Shown: in pieces, positions 33,812 to 45,417 of the stretch
Layout of the letters: each line of letters starts with the position of its first letter
Numbering within the stretch: position 1 is the stretch's first letter
NCBI GenBank assembly: GCA_021234155.1
Contig: JAJEKV010000002.1
Coordinates: 39,235,841 to 39,299,840, forward strand
Length of the DNA stretch: 64,000 bases
Reading direction: 5' to 3'
Source of the DNA: Isoetes taiwanensis
Lineage: Eukaryota > Streptophyta > Lycopodiopsida > Isoetales > Isoetaceae
The notes under the pieces: model-generated
The model's database searches: none
What the model saw: only the letters and a program-made list of their open reading frames with translations
Told to the model about the DNA's origin: nothing
Program-made: the position numbers and the translations under genes

Positions 33812-34110
33812 ATATATATACAATTATTTGATGGGTCCTATGGGGGGTTGAATGTGGGTAGAGATTAATCCTATCCGTCTAATTTTTGAGGTGGCACTTA
33901 AATGGCCCTTGGATTTGATGGGGGGCATGCATGGGCCATGCATGGGCCATGCACCCCATCCATGAACCGTTGATCGGGCACGTGTGAAATCTTGGCCCTT
34001 GATTTTTTAAAGGGAAGATGCAAGGAAGGTCCCTTAAAAGGTGCTTTTTAGTGCAAATCAATCTTAACCGTTGGATCAAAAGGGGGAGGAAAAATCCTAA
34101 CCATTAAATT
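33812..34110. repeat. Dispersed repeat family, copy 2
   Basis: Head TATATATATACAATTATTTG followed by GTAGAGATTAATC. It also contains the palindrome-rich GCATGCATGGGCCATGCATG stretch near 33925-33950. Confidence 0.55.
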
Positions 34111-34384
34111 TTTTATTAAATTGCAATTTCTTTATTAAAAGAGGTGAGGTGGCACCCTTTATTTAATAAAAAAGGTAATGAGGTGGCATCAACATTAATA
34201 GGTGGACTTTCAGGAAGCTTCTTTTTTTATAATCGCCTTCAAAGGCCGATAACTCATAGAGGGGTGGGATGAAGGTGAGACCCACACCATTGGATTCCTC
34301 TCGCCGAGAACTTTCCAATGAGTGGTGCTTTGGCATCGTTCCCCGCAGTTGGAGCTAATGTGATCGAATACTAAGTTTCCTTTT

Positions 34385-35545
34385 GGAAACTTAGAATTTT
34401 ACAGAATCTATGCGAATTTAAAAGAATCTAGGGGAATCTCCATAGGATTTTAGAGAATTTAAAGGAAGCTCAAGAGAATCTTTGGGAATCTATGAGAATC
34501 GCAAAGGGAATCTTTGAGATTCTATATGAATCTTTATGAAACCTTTGAGAATGTAGAAGAATCTTCATAGAATCTAAGGGAATCTAGGAGAATCTACATA
34601 GAAATATGAGAAATCTAGAGGAATCTTGAGATGATCTTTAGGAGGCTAGGGGAACCCCAACAAAATTAGGGAATTTATGGGAATCTCAAGAGAATCATAG
34701 AGAATCTAGTAGGATCAAAGTGCATCTTCATAAAATCTTTGAGAATCCTTGAAAATCAGAGAATCTAAGGGAATCTACATAGAATCTAAGGGAATCTATA
34801 TAGAATCTAACAAAATTTAGGAGAATCCACATAGAATTTTGGAGACTCTAGAGGTTTCTTGTGATAAGTTCGAAAATCTAGAGGGATCTTTATAGAATCT
34901 TAAGAATCTAGGGAAGCTTTGTGGAATCTTAAGGAATCTTTCATTAATAAGTGTGTTTAGTAGGGGAATCTCGATAGAATCTAAGAGAATCTATATAGAA
35001 TCTTGGAAAATGCGGGATAATCTTTGAGAATCTAGTTGAATCTTAAGAGAATCTTAAGTAATTTATGGGATTAAGAGTATTTAAGAGAATCTTCCTTAAA
35101 TCTTTGAGAATCTAGGATATTTTTTCCGAATCTTCAAGAATCTAAGTGAACCTTTATAGAATCTTCATTGAATGGCTCGAATCTAGCAGAATCTAAGCGC
35201 ATCTTCATAAAATCTTTGAGAATCTAGGGGAATCTTGATGGAATTTTCAAGATTCTAGGGGAATCTCTATAGAATCTAACAAAATCTAGGAGAATCTACA
35301 TAGAATTCTAAAGAATTTAGAGGATCCTTGTGATAACGTTTGAAATCTCGAGGAATCTTTGTAGAATCCTAAGAATCTAAGGGAATCTTAGGGAATCTTT
35401 TACACTAAGTGTGTTTTTCTAGGGGAATCTTGATAGAACCTAAAGGAATCTAAGAGAATTTATATAGAATCTTAAGAAATGTAGAGAAAATTTGGGATAA
35501 TCTTTGAGAATCTAGGGGAATCTTAAGAGAATCTTAAGTTTGGAT
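34385..35545. repeat. Degenerate AGAATCT satellite-like array, about 1.2 kb
   Basis: The stretch consists almost wholly of loosely repeated GGGAATCT, AGAGAATCT, ATAGAATCT and TTTGAGAATCTAG units of about 10-18 bases, purine-biased on this strand. Longer phrases recur: AATCTACATAGAA and AAGTGTGTTT occur at least twice (34951 and 35406 for the latter), so higher-order duplication also took place. No coding frame. Confidence 0.85.
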
Positions 35546-35584
35546 GGCTCAAAATTTGTGTACTCCCTTATAGTACACTCACTT

Positions 35585-35870
35585 GTATATATATACAATT
35601 ATATGGAGGTCTGATCGATGGTGTAGAGATTGATCTCGGCCGTCCATCTCTGAGATGGACGGCCCAGACGGTGCCACCTCGTAACACCCCAAGCATCCCC
35701 CCTTATTTGGGGCTTTTCATCTGGGCCCTTGAAATTGGGGCATTTCATCTGGATCGTCGATTTAAGCAGACCTCTTCTTTTGGGGCTTTTAATCTGGGCC
35801 CTCGAAATTGGGGCATTTTATCCTGGCCGTCCATCTCAGATCTGGACGGCCGACAACAGAAGCCCCAATC
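35585..35870. repeat. Dispersed repeat family, copy 3, with palindromes
   Basis: Head TATATATACAATTATATGG, then GTAGAGATTGATCTC. A perfect palindrome, GGCCGTCCATCTC facing GAGATGGACGGCC around one base, lies at about 35638-35664, and a related one at about 35826-35852. Between them TTGGGGCTTTT-ATCTGGGCCC-GAAATTGGGGCATTT repeats with a period of about 85 bp. Confidence 0.65.
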
Positions 35871-35879
35871 GAAGCCCCA

Positions 35880-36803
35880 ATCTGATCCTTCTGTATGGCC
35901 GCCTGTATGATTTGTTGGATGCAGATGCAGATTGCGTTACTGGCCATGGCGACTTCTTCGGCAATTGAGCGACTGCTCTGGCGAAATCCATCAGTTGGCA
36001 ATGCTTGATGTATTTTTTAAGTTTTCTCATCCCTTTCTTATTGATTCGGCAATGGAGGGACTTCTCCAGTCGGTTTGGCCCGCATGTGTTGAAGCGGCGT
36101 CAAGATCCTATGCCATGCCTTTGTTTTTTCTTACCTCTGTTTTTTCTTACAGTCTTATATGGCAGAGGTACGACTTGGGGGCGATTTGGGCTTTCTCTCT
36201 ACTTCGTTTACATTCGCTTCGACTTTAAGTTTTCTCTCTACTTCGTTTACATTCGCTTCGACTTTAAGTTTTGGCAGCTGCCCTTGGTCATACCTATGCC
36301 CGTAAGGTGTGTGGCTCAGAACACTTTTCCAGATTTCTCAGAGTCAATGCAGGCTGCAAAATTGTAGTGTAAACTTATCTAAGTTCAGGCAGATGTGCTT
36401 CTCCGAGGATACAGTGGATTTAACACGAGATGGGAACTTTGCTTGCTGAATGAAGTCTTTCCCTTGGTACGTGTACATTCTAGCAGAGAGATTTGGCAGT
36501 TGCTTGCTGACAAATTGCAGGAAACACAGATTTTGCTCATGAAGTTTTTGTTTCTAGATGGCATGATGCACCATATTGGCTGAAGTAGAAATCTATGCCC
36601 AAAAACGCAAGAAAATTGTACTTTCATTATTCTTGCTGGCTTTACAAGTTTTTTGCACATCGTGACTGATTTTTCTTTTGCATTATGAAACAGCGCTGCA
36701 ATTCGCATATTCTTGATTTGGCAATTGGACACAGTAATTGAGCCTTGATTAGCACGTTGTTTAATATTATAATCCTGTGATCCATGTTATCAGGTCCTTG
36801 CAG
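35880..36803. other. No gene seen; 50-bp tandem duplication at 36190-36270
   Basis: TTTCTCTCTACTTCGTTTAC and ATTCGCTTCGACTTTAAG occur twice in tandem near 36191 and 36230. The remaining frames lack domains. Confidence 0.4.
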
Positions 36804-37333
36804 AAAGGTGGATAGCATATTGTGCCAGTTACGGGAGCTGCAGGCTTTGTGCAGGCTTTATTCATTCTCACGTTTCATTGGCACTCAAGAAACGTGGAGA
36901 TGGCATCATAGGTCTGGATAATTTCAATAATTATTACCCTGTTTCTCTTAAAAGAGCCCGAGCAGAGAACCCCAAATTGGCTGGAATGTAAATGCCCACG
37001 AAACCCTCTTATTGCTTTCCATCTGGCCTTCTTTGTTAACTAATTTGTGTTCCTTATCTGATGACAGATTTGTCGTAGAAGGTGATATTAACGATCAACA
37101 ATTACTAGGAGAACTCTTTGGGTTGGTTGTCTTCACGCATGTGCTTCATTTGGCAGCCCAGGTTTCAATTGTTCTCCCTTTAGGTTATTCATTTCGCTGA
37201 TCTAGCTATCGTGTGTTTGGTCTAATTTCATTTGGGTGTTCTGTAGGCTGGAGTACGTTATGCAGTTCATAATCCACTGGCATATGTCCACAGTAATGTT
37301 GGCGGATTTGTGACACTTCTAGAACAATGCAAG
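36804..37333 (+). pseudogene. GAE: UDP-glucuronate 4-epimerase fragment, three exons
   Basis: GAE enzymes make UDP-galacturonate for pectin in the Golgi. Exon A (to 36987) holds the Rossmann start VTGAAGF, then HSHVSLALKKRGDGIIGLD and LKRARAENPKLAG. Exon B (37068-37161) gives FVVEGDINDQQLLGELFG and FTHVLHLAAQ. Exon C (37247-37333) gives AGVRYAVHNPLAYVHSN and GGFVTLLEQCK. GT-AG borders and phases fit at both introns, so this is not a processed copy. Lesions: an 11-bp tandem duplication (36840-36850 and 36851-36861) shifts the frame within the glycine-rich loop, and a TAG stands a few codons before VTGAAG. The usual loop glycine after GF is His. The remaining two thirds of the enzyme (SSSVYG, YxxxK and the C-terminus) are absent downstream. 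Known Arabidopsis GAE genes are, to my knowledge, intronless, so the introns are notable. Confidence 0.8.
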
Positions 37334-37571
37334 GTATAACATACACCTTATGTCAAAACAAGGCCTTAATGTCATAGTAAAAGATTAAAGTAAAGACTGT
37401 GTCAGAAACAGTTAGCTATGGATCTGGCCTATAGAACATGCATGTTAATTAATGTCTACAGTTATATTTGTTTCCAGCACCATACAGTGGAACTAATAGT
37501 ATCTTGTTTTTTTATTCGCCTCCTCTTCTGCCCGTTTTCTAACGAGATCACGTTTTCTTAACACCAAACTA

Positions 37572-37844
37572 TGTCGTTTCAAGGTATTCCCTATGTTGGT
37601 AGTAGAAGCCTGTCTTTCCTTTGCTAGAAGCCTTCTCTCCTCTTCTGGATCTTCCTGCAATAATCTCAAGATGTTAATAAGAAATATAGAAACTCGACTA
37701 AGCAGGGATGTATAGGACAGAAAATGAAGGAATATCTGCCAGAAATTAGTGTAAGCTTAAACAATAGGTAACATAAAAGCCTCAGCAATAGAAACATAAG
37801 GATAAAAAACAAATCATGCAAACCCATAGGACGGGCATATTTCA
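37572..37844. repeat. 273-bp direct repeat, copy 1
   Basis: This 273-bp unit recurs at 38011-38283 with about seven substitutions and no gap (about 97% identity by eye). On the minus strand it has an acceptor-like TTATTGCAG followed by DPEEERRLLAKERQAST, and the frame runs past the repeat as LRKRDLVRKRAEEEAN, so the unit may include an exon of an unknown Arg/Glu-rich protein. Confidence 0.9.
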
Positions 37845-38010
37845 AAAGACCATGCAGAAAAGACATTGAATTTGTCTGAGGGTTCTAGACAGATAGTTAT
37901 GCTTGGTAATTAATGGTCACATTTGCTGCTGTAAGTGTAAATCTTGATATCATATGGAAGCTTTTACTTTCTACTACATCCTATATCCCCAATGTGTAAA
38001 AATGAGTTGA

Positions 38011-38283
38011 TGTCGTTTCAAGGTATTCCCCATGTTGGTGGTAGAAGCCTGTCTTTCCTTTGCTAGAAGCCTTCTCTCCTCTTCTGGATCTTCCTGCAAT
38101 AATCTCAAGATGTTAATAAGAAATATAGAAACTCGACTAAGCAGGGATGCATAGGACAGAAAATGAAGGAATATCTGCCAGAAATTAGTGTAAGCTTAAA
38201 CAATAGGTAACATAAAAGCCTCAGCAATAGAAACAAAAGGATAAAGAACAACTCATGCAAACCCATAGGACGGGCATATTTCA
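38011..38283. repeat. 273-bp direct repeat, copy 2
   Basis: Near-identical copy of 37572-37844, offset by 439 bp. The exon-like minus-strand text is retained. Confidence 0.9.
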
Positions 38284-38289
38284 TTTATT

Positions 38290-41200
38290 GATATTGCCCT
38301 TCTTCAAACGTGACCTCAAATGCTAAGCATTGGGTCCCCACATTCATATCCTTGCATTTGTTTATTTCATACTTTCCTTGCCTTTCTGTTTGGCGAATGG
38401 TGGTTAAAATGGCGAATGGCGACCTTGCAGCCAAGTGGCCGCTATGGTACCATTGCATATGGAAGAACAGAAAATGAAAAAATAGGTTTGAATCCGCTGA
38501 CTGGAAAAATAAAACAAGTGTATTCCGAATTTGCTTGTTGCAGCGAGAAATCAACTCAAAAACCTTCCAATTCTGCCTTATGTAGCCGGAAATCTGCTCC
38601 AGAGGTATGATCTATAGCTGGATCCATTTGTTGATAGCTAGATTAGCCGTTTGTTGAAGGCTTTTCCCTTTCATTTTTAGGCGTTAATACAGAAAATTGA
38701 ATCTGTGCTATGATAAATGACAGACCGTTTGTGGAAACTGGTTGTTCCGGGTCTGATAGTAGAACTGGCTGTGGCATTATGCAGTTGGGTTGTGCTAGTG
38801 ATATGTAGATTGCATTTTCCGTTTTATGGCAAGGGTTTATTTTCCATGGAGCTACTGGCCGATTTTGCATTACCTCAAGATTTCTAATGACAGCGTGCTT
38901 TTGGAGATAGCAAAAAGATGGATGAAGTGGGCTCTTCAACATGTGTAGCCCTATTCTGCATGTGCGCTGGTATAAATGGGTTTTATTGCCTTTGAAATGA
39001 CTTGGCATGGTTTGTTCCTTATTCCTGCTTCCAAAAATGCTATTGTTTTTTTCGGTCAATCTTTTGAGTTGTGCAGGTTTCCCTCTTCTTAGTCGCAATG
39101 AACTTTAAGAAAAAACCGTTTTCATGTCCTTAGGAAGTTGGTCAATTCTGGTAGACATGTTTACGATCAGCACATTTGTGACTTCATGCTGCAATTTGGC
39201 ATTCGCTGAAATGCACGCTGCAAATTTCAGCCCAAATGTAGTCAGTTGAGAACCTGTACAGTGTACATTCCTGTGTTGTTAAAAGTAAGTTAGCAAGTAT
39301 TGTTGTGGAAACAACTCCATTTAGGATGGCCATCTAATGTGCTACATTAATTGTGGAACATTGGAAGCTGCAAGGAGTACCGAAAAAAAGCATTATTTCT
39401 TTTAACACTGTTCTAGATGCCTTCGCAAACATAGAATTCAAATGTAGGCAGACTTAATATATAGATAGGCCCACGTTGTTGCATTAAAGGTTAATGCCCC
39501 ATCCACAACAAACTACTCATACCATTGTATATATTGAATAGTTGGTAGGTTCCTATACTCAATATTTAATGTGTTATCCTTGCGGGTTGGGCTAAATCAG
39601 GTAGTTCTTGGTCCATGCGTTATCTTGGTTGTTTTGGAATAGTTTGTGGCAAGGCCAACTGCATGAACTTCCCAAGCAATATCAGTATAAGGCCCTGTCG
39701 ACTTTAGCAGTGGTACAATTTCAAGTTGTGTCTTTTGTGCATATTTGGACATTGTGCCTGACAGGAATCATGTCTACAGGTTGGAAGTTCTGGATTCCTG
39801 CAAGTGTTGTAAATTTTGGGTGAGTGGCTTCCCTGTGCTTATCATTTTACGTAGAAATGCCTTGTGTCAACGATAAGTTCTTCGCAACTGTGATGCTAGA
39901 GAAGTATGAAATCTTATCTAAAAGTCAGGAAGGACATACATATTATACAAATCTCTACATGAAGTCAAGCTTCATAGTCAGCAAAGGTCGGGAGGTTTCT
40001 GCACTTTTTTTGAGCTATGAATTGTCCAAAAAGTTGACCGGAGAAGAATTCATTCAACTCTACTTTCTTAATGCGTTTGCTGAAGTGACATTCTGTTGCA
40101 AAGCAGTAAAAGATATTTCAATCAGAAAGTCCAAACATACATAGTTATGCACGTTCGTTTAGAGCTAGATTCCATGGGCAGAAGTTAGTGACTGTTAACT
40201 GCTTAAGGACTGTGTAATCTTGGACTGCCATTTTACAAGCATAAGATTCAATAGATGTTAGGCATGTACAAGTGTAAATGCAAAAGAACAGGCAGGCGTA
40301 ACCAGTATGGGGCATAACTACAGTCTAATTGAGCAGAGCTTTTGGATCTCCTCGTGATATTCCTGATAAACTCCTTGCAGCACTTTCTATCTGTGCCATT
40401 AAGCATGGTTTCAAACATACTTGTGGGCAGTAGGCCCCATTTAACAGGGCAGTTAGTGATACAAGTCTCTAATAGTATGCTGGACTCCGAAGTTGCACAT
40501 ATCACTAAATATTGCCAATGACGGGATTATTCAGCTTCTAAGGTGACATTTGCAAGAGTTGAAAACTTGCATGTCATGAAAGCCATATTTGGATGCATTT
40601 TAAGGTCTGTCATTCAAAGTGACTCCTGCTCAACTTATTGTGTATAAGATCATATTCATTTTTTACTTCATACACTGACAAGTATTATATGTTTGCAGTG
40701 TGCTGCCATTACAAACAAGGGTTGCATTCATGTCATGCTGTTGCATATTTTGGAATTTCTACCTTTCATCTACAATGGGTCCCCCAGCCTGAGCTGACTA
40801 GGGAATCTGCTGGTTCTAGAAATTTATTTTATCTCCTTCCTAAGCAGAAGGAACTTATTTGTCCATCCATTGTTTAGTTCTATTTTAAAAGTTATATGCT
40901 AAGGCAAAGAAAATTAAAGACAGGATGGAGCGACCTGTGGATCTGGGGAAAGTTTATTGCTGTAAGAGTAGATCCCTTCCTGTCCAGCCAAAAAGCTTTG
41001 TCTTATACTGCGCTCACTTACATTTTTCTTGGTCATGTTGCCACAGTAGTTGATACGTTCGTTTGTTTCCAAAATGCGCTGAAGAGGATCATTTGCATCT
41101 AACTCCATGGCCTACGGTCCATTGTAACTTGAACTAGAAGGAATGCACCACAAAGAAAACTATTGTTAACTTTGTGGAATTGTTCACATTAAGGTCGATA

Positions 41201-41880
41201 AACTTTATAGCCTCTTTCAACGTATCACGAAACGGCTGACCACCTTGGGATGATATTGAACCTAGTTTTGTTATGCTTAAATAAACATCAGTAATTGCTC
41301 CTGTATTGAAAATCCCTGAGATGGATAAACAATCCCAAGTTGTGACGGATGCTATTAACTTGCATATCAACCATGCTTCCAAGTTTTTTGCTACATAGTT
41401 AAAGTTTTTCTAGCTTCTAATTGTTTTAAGAACATGGAGCATATTTTCAAGTACGCCGACAGCATGCGCTAGCATCCCTAGTAGCATGCTCTAGCAATAA
41501 GGTATGTGGTATCATGGAATACAATAACTGCAAAATCTGTAATAAGGTTACATTTTTGGCAGCATCCTTTATGCATGCAACTGCAATGATTGTATTGATG
41601 AGGGTGGGCTATTTATGATTTATGACTATTTTGTCATGTCAACAATTGAGCATATGGCTTGAACAATTATGCATTTTTCTGTTTGTATAGATGTTCCAGT
41701 GTTGATTTTTTTGGGATTGGTAGTCAGATACCGCCCAAATTTGTGCCTATTCTTTATGTTGCAGCTACTTTTTGGATTTGTAATTTGTAAGTAGGTCTTC
41801 ACATTTTTTAGTTCTTGCTTTCTATCGTCAATAAAATCATGCTATCTTCAAACTAACTATTTAATGTTAAATATGAAGCA
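38290..41880. other. No recognised gene; coding-like scraps between captured fragments
   Basis: Stretches at 38440-38608 (ends at a donor-like CAGAG|GTATGA), 39824-40144 and 40638-40877 have open plus-strand frames. The last has CCHYKQGLHSCHAVAYF, which loosely resembles a SWIM zinc finger. None can be assigned with confidence. They share the orientation of the GAE and CDIN1-like fragments on either side. Confidence 0.3.
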
Positions 41881-41910
41881 GCGTATAACAGATCAATATA
41901 AATATATTGA

Positions 41911-42444
41911 ATGCCACGAGACGGCGCTTCACTTTTCAACTTCTATCAAGTCATAAAAGCCAAGGTTTATGAAGAAGTTTGGCAGGCACTTTTGCAGAAG
42001 GAACCAGATGCACTGGTGAAAGCCCAACTCGTATTTCCACGGGTAAAATTTGATACTTTGGTGGCAATCCGTTCCCAGGAAGATATGCGCAATCTTAGAC
42101 TCACCATAAGTTTAGGTCATCACAGAGGACGCAAGAGTATCTGACAAGGTCTGCACTTGCAAAATTTCTTTACAGGATTACATAATGTTGTATAATTTCA
42201 GTGTTGACTGTTTCGTTTTGTATGTAGGTGCATTTCTGGTGAGGATGTTTTAAGCATCAGTAGTGCATTTGAGATTTCTCCATGCCCCTTGATGCGAATT
42301 CTGTTGGAACAGACTCGTGAAAGAAGTTCTGATCAGAAGGGACTGTTCCAAAGTCTAGGCTTTACGATGATATTTTTGCCGCTGTGTCGAAATGACTATG
42401 TGCTCTCCTTATGTTGAAACTATTAGAAGAGCTGCTGGACTGGA
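41911..42444 (+). pseudogene. CDIN1-like (C15orf41 family) nuclease fragment
   Basis: CDIN1 is a predicted restriction-like nuclease that binds codanin-1 in animals; plants have homologues. The first exon (41911 to about 42130) contains VYEEVWQALLQKEPDALV and FDTLVAIRSQEDMRNLRL. After TATGTAG, the second exon (from 42228) gives CISGEDVLSISSAFEISPC then PLMRILLEQTRERS, matching the family's helix before the nuclease core, and CRNDY followed in another frame by CSPYVETIRRAAGLE, matching its C-x-x-ND-x-x-x-GP-x-V-D motif. A one-base lesion separates those two pieces. The fragment ends at a donor-like GGA|GTAAGT. The catalytic C-terminal part (WIESKA region) was not found downstream. The assignment rests on remembered motifs, and a profile search would settle it. 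Confidence 0.5.
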
Positions 42445-44180
42445 GTAAGTCTTACAATTGGTCTAATGGTCAGGGTACACTAGCTCCTTCCCTTGTCGCT
42501 AATCCAAGAGTTGAACTTGAAAATTGAGCGACACCTGATAGGCTGCCAAATCCCAGTCTTGTGTTTCAGGGTGTAGAAGATGAACTGTGGTAATTGGATA
42601 CATTGGTGCTTTTAAATCAGCGGTCATTTAGTGTGAAGGAGAGTTTGCAGACCCTAGAATAGTCAGGGTTTTTTTTATTGTACTGTCATGAATGCTTAAA
42701 CCAGATTCAACGCGATGGCTTAACTTGGCAGCAAAATCATTGGCCATTCCTCCCCACCTGTTGGTACCTTGCACACACAGCGAGACTAAAGCAAGTATTG
42801 GATTCAAAGCTGCGGCTTCTCCGGTTCGCCGCCACTACCAGAGAGACTCCCATGTTGAACTAAGAAGAGTAAGAGAGATAAAGAACTTTGTTTCACATGA
42901 TGATTTTGGGGCATCGTACTGTTGAACTTCTACAAGAACAGGTTCCTGCTGCTTAATCGCTCTGGATGAGCATATTAGAGCTCAGGCTCTCTATTTAAAA
43001 TTTTCTCCCTTCTTTCACGAACAGGTGATGCCTAGAAGTCTATTTCTATCTGTCTAAAAGAGCACCATTTCTTTTGTGCAAAGAATGAAAAAACATTATA
43101 ATTCAGGCACGACTTCTCGCAGACAATTAACATTTGTTTTTTCATTTTTAATTAAAAAAGAGAAAAATAAAAGGAGACATGGCTGCAACAGACCAGAGAA
43201 GTTGAGAATCATACTGTTGAAGTTTCCTTGGATGTTTCATGCATTTGTTCCATTTTTAAACGAAGGCCATTTGTACTAAAGGACCAAGTAGGGGCATGCT
43301 ATCTCCAATAAATACAATTAAGGAGACTTCCATTTTCAAATATCAGGCTAAGATCCACAATTTTTCCACTGTGTTTCAAAAGAGGCTAAATAGAGAAGCC
43401 ATTTCATTAGTTTGAATTCAAAGGCTGGATAGTGTCTATTTCAAAATGATTTCATAAGAGATTCTTTTACATTTTGAGTAGCTTGGACTTGCATTCCTTG
43501 TCATTGAACTCGTGACCATTGTTCCTGATCACCATTTGTCAAGGAACCATTCAAGAATGATGACAAGACAATTGATTTTGTTTGCCTATGACGTTCTAAT
43601 TTGTGGTTTATGGTTTGAAGAAGTCATTTTTGCTATTGCCGGAAGTAATCAATAATATTTCAACCGATTAAAAGCTCAAAAATAAGTCATTGCATTGTGT
43701 AATGTGTTTTTTGGAGCGCTCATTGCTTTTTTCAACAGTCAAGGGAGCACATGGTCAAAGAAGTTATCTGGCACGATACTCACCATGTTGTCAAATTATT
43801 CTGCACGTAGTTGAGATGATTAGGAATCTAACAATGAGTTACGTTCACAATTTTAGTAGGTTGCAAGAGTGTGTGGATGGATTTTCTGTAGGTTGTTCAA
43901 CAAATATGCTTATGCTACTTGGTAGAGGAGACATTGAATTCGACTTATCTGAGGCAAAGACACCCCGCACTCTGAGACCAGGAATGGATGCCCATTGAAT
44001 AAAAACAGTTAAGATAATATCTATGCCAAGAGTAACTACACTTTTAGCTACTGATTTGCCTTTTTTATTTCACTGTGACTGCAACTTTGACTTTGACTTC
44101 TTAGTAAGCGACCAGTCTTATAGGCACTAGTTTGCAAATAAAATCAAACAAATAAAAAATAAAATCAAACAACTAAAATA
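42445..44180. other. No gene seen
   Basis: Plus-strand frames at 42678-42925 and 43690-43998 show no recognisable domain. They may be further captured or decayed exons. Confidence 0.3.
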
Positions 44181-44230
44181 TTACCTCCGTTGAAGCCCCT
44201 TTGGATGATTGATCTGGTGATCAATATCAG

Positions 44231-44440
44231 CCAACAATGCTAACTCATCAGCATATGCTATCTCATCCACTTTCTTATGCTTCTTACAGACTCCAGAAGT
44301 TCTTCTAGATCTTCGCATTACTGCCACACAAGCTAAACGCGCCCTCTCGAAGACATATGCTAACTCATCAGCATATGCTAACTCATCCACTTTCTTATGC
44401 TTCTTACAGACTCCAGAAGTTCTTCTAGATCTTCGCAATT
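44231..44440. repeat. 120-bp tandem duplication
   Basis: TAACTCATCAGCATATGCTA through AGATCTTCGCA occurs at 44241 and again at 44361, almost unchanged. In minus translation both copies read RRSRRTSGVCKKHKKVDE then AYADELA, so an 85-codon frame stays open. Confidence 0.9.
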
Positions 44441-44610
44441 GTTAGTTCTTGATGTCTTCTAGTAATGCTACCAAATTTTCTGAACATGTCCTGCAGACTG
44501 GATAAAAAAGAAGAAGGCATAAGAAAAAGAGTAAAACTGATATTGCTCATTGTTGGATCCAATAACTCTGCGCACATTACATAAGCTCAGCAGCGACTCT
44601 TCTATTCCTC

Positions 44611-45395
44611 TTGCCTCAATGCCCCGGATCAATGGGGAAGCCACTTCCCCTTGAAATCGTGTGCTCAAGTTCCTCTATATCTCATCTTCCAGCCCCAAGT
44701 CACTCCTCCTCTGAAGATTCACCCAAATATTTTGTGATCTTTTACAGTACCTCACAGATCTGCTGTGGTTGGTTAGAAGGTCCTCCAGCTGATATCTGGG
44801 CATTTCTTGTTGAAGAAACTGTCTTCCCTGAAATTTTCTTCATTGGGGAGCAGTCTCATCCCACTCAAGATCCGTCTGCTGCTGCTATAGAGCTCAGAAT
44901 TGCTTATCTGGGTTCAGACCGCTACCCAATAGCACGATTTTATATCTACTCTGAAGCCTTCAACAACTACATCACCTTGAACTGCACAAGGCTGATTGAT
45001 GAGGCTCAGATATGGAATTTTTGGTCTTGTCAACTGACTCTAGCCCTAAGATCTCAGAAGAGTTAGCCCATTCCTTTTCTTCTGATCCATCGTCCCTCTC
45101 TGTTCAAATCCCTGTTATACACCGAGCTGTCATTCTTATTAACACTGAATACATTTGGTGGGGATATATTGAAGGGCCTATCGATATTTTGTGGGTCTCT
45201 ATAATCGACAGCAGGCAGCTCTACCTGGACCAGTTCTCCTGTGTTGGTGGTTTCGCCATTAGAGGGTTTGATCCGAGCTTTGTTCGTAGATTGGTAAGGC
45301 TGCTTATCTTTGGCAACGTGGAAGCTCTACCTACACAATCTCTTCTAGTCCAGTGCGCTTGGCTCCAGGAATATTATTGGCTAGAAACATACTAG
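44611..45395 (+). pseudogene. Unknown protein with two related modules, one frameshift, upstream of a LINE ORF1
   Basis: Frame 44611-45066 passes to frame 45012-45395 near 45015-45060. Each half has a similar core: YFVIFYSTSQICCGWLEGP then ADIWAF, and AVILINTEYIWWGYIEGP then IDILWV. The protein therefore seems to be a duplicated beta-rich module of roughly 100 residues. I recognise no family. It lies on the same strand, directly ahead of the minisatellite and the DUF4283 gene, and could be the N-terminal part of the same retroelement product or a captured domain. The start codon is uncertain. Confidence 0.4.
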
Positions 45396-45417
45396 TCTGT
45401 CCAAGTTTACCATGGCT

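Noticed and set aside
40638-40877. SWIM zinc finger of a MULE or FAR1 transposase
   Set aside because: The Cys/His spacing in CCHYKQGLHSCHA is only loosely similar, with no other MULE motif nearby.
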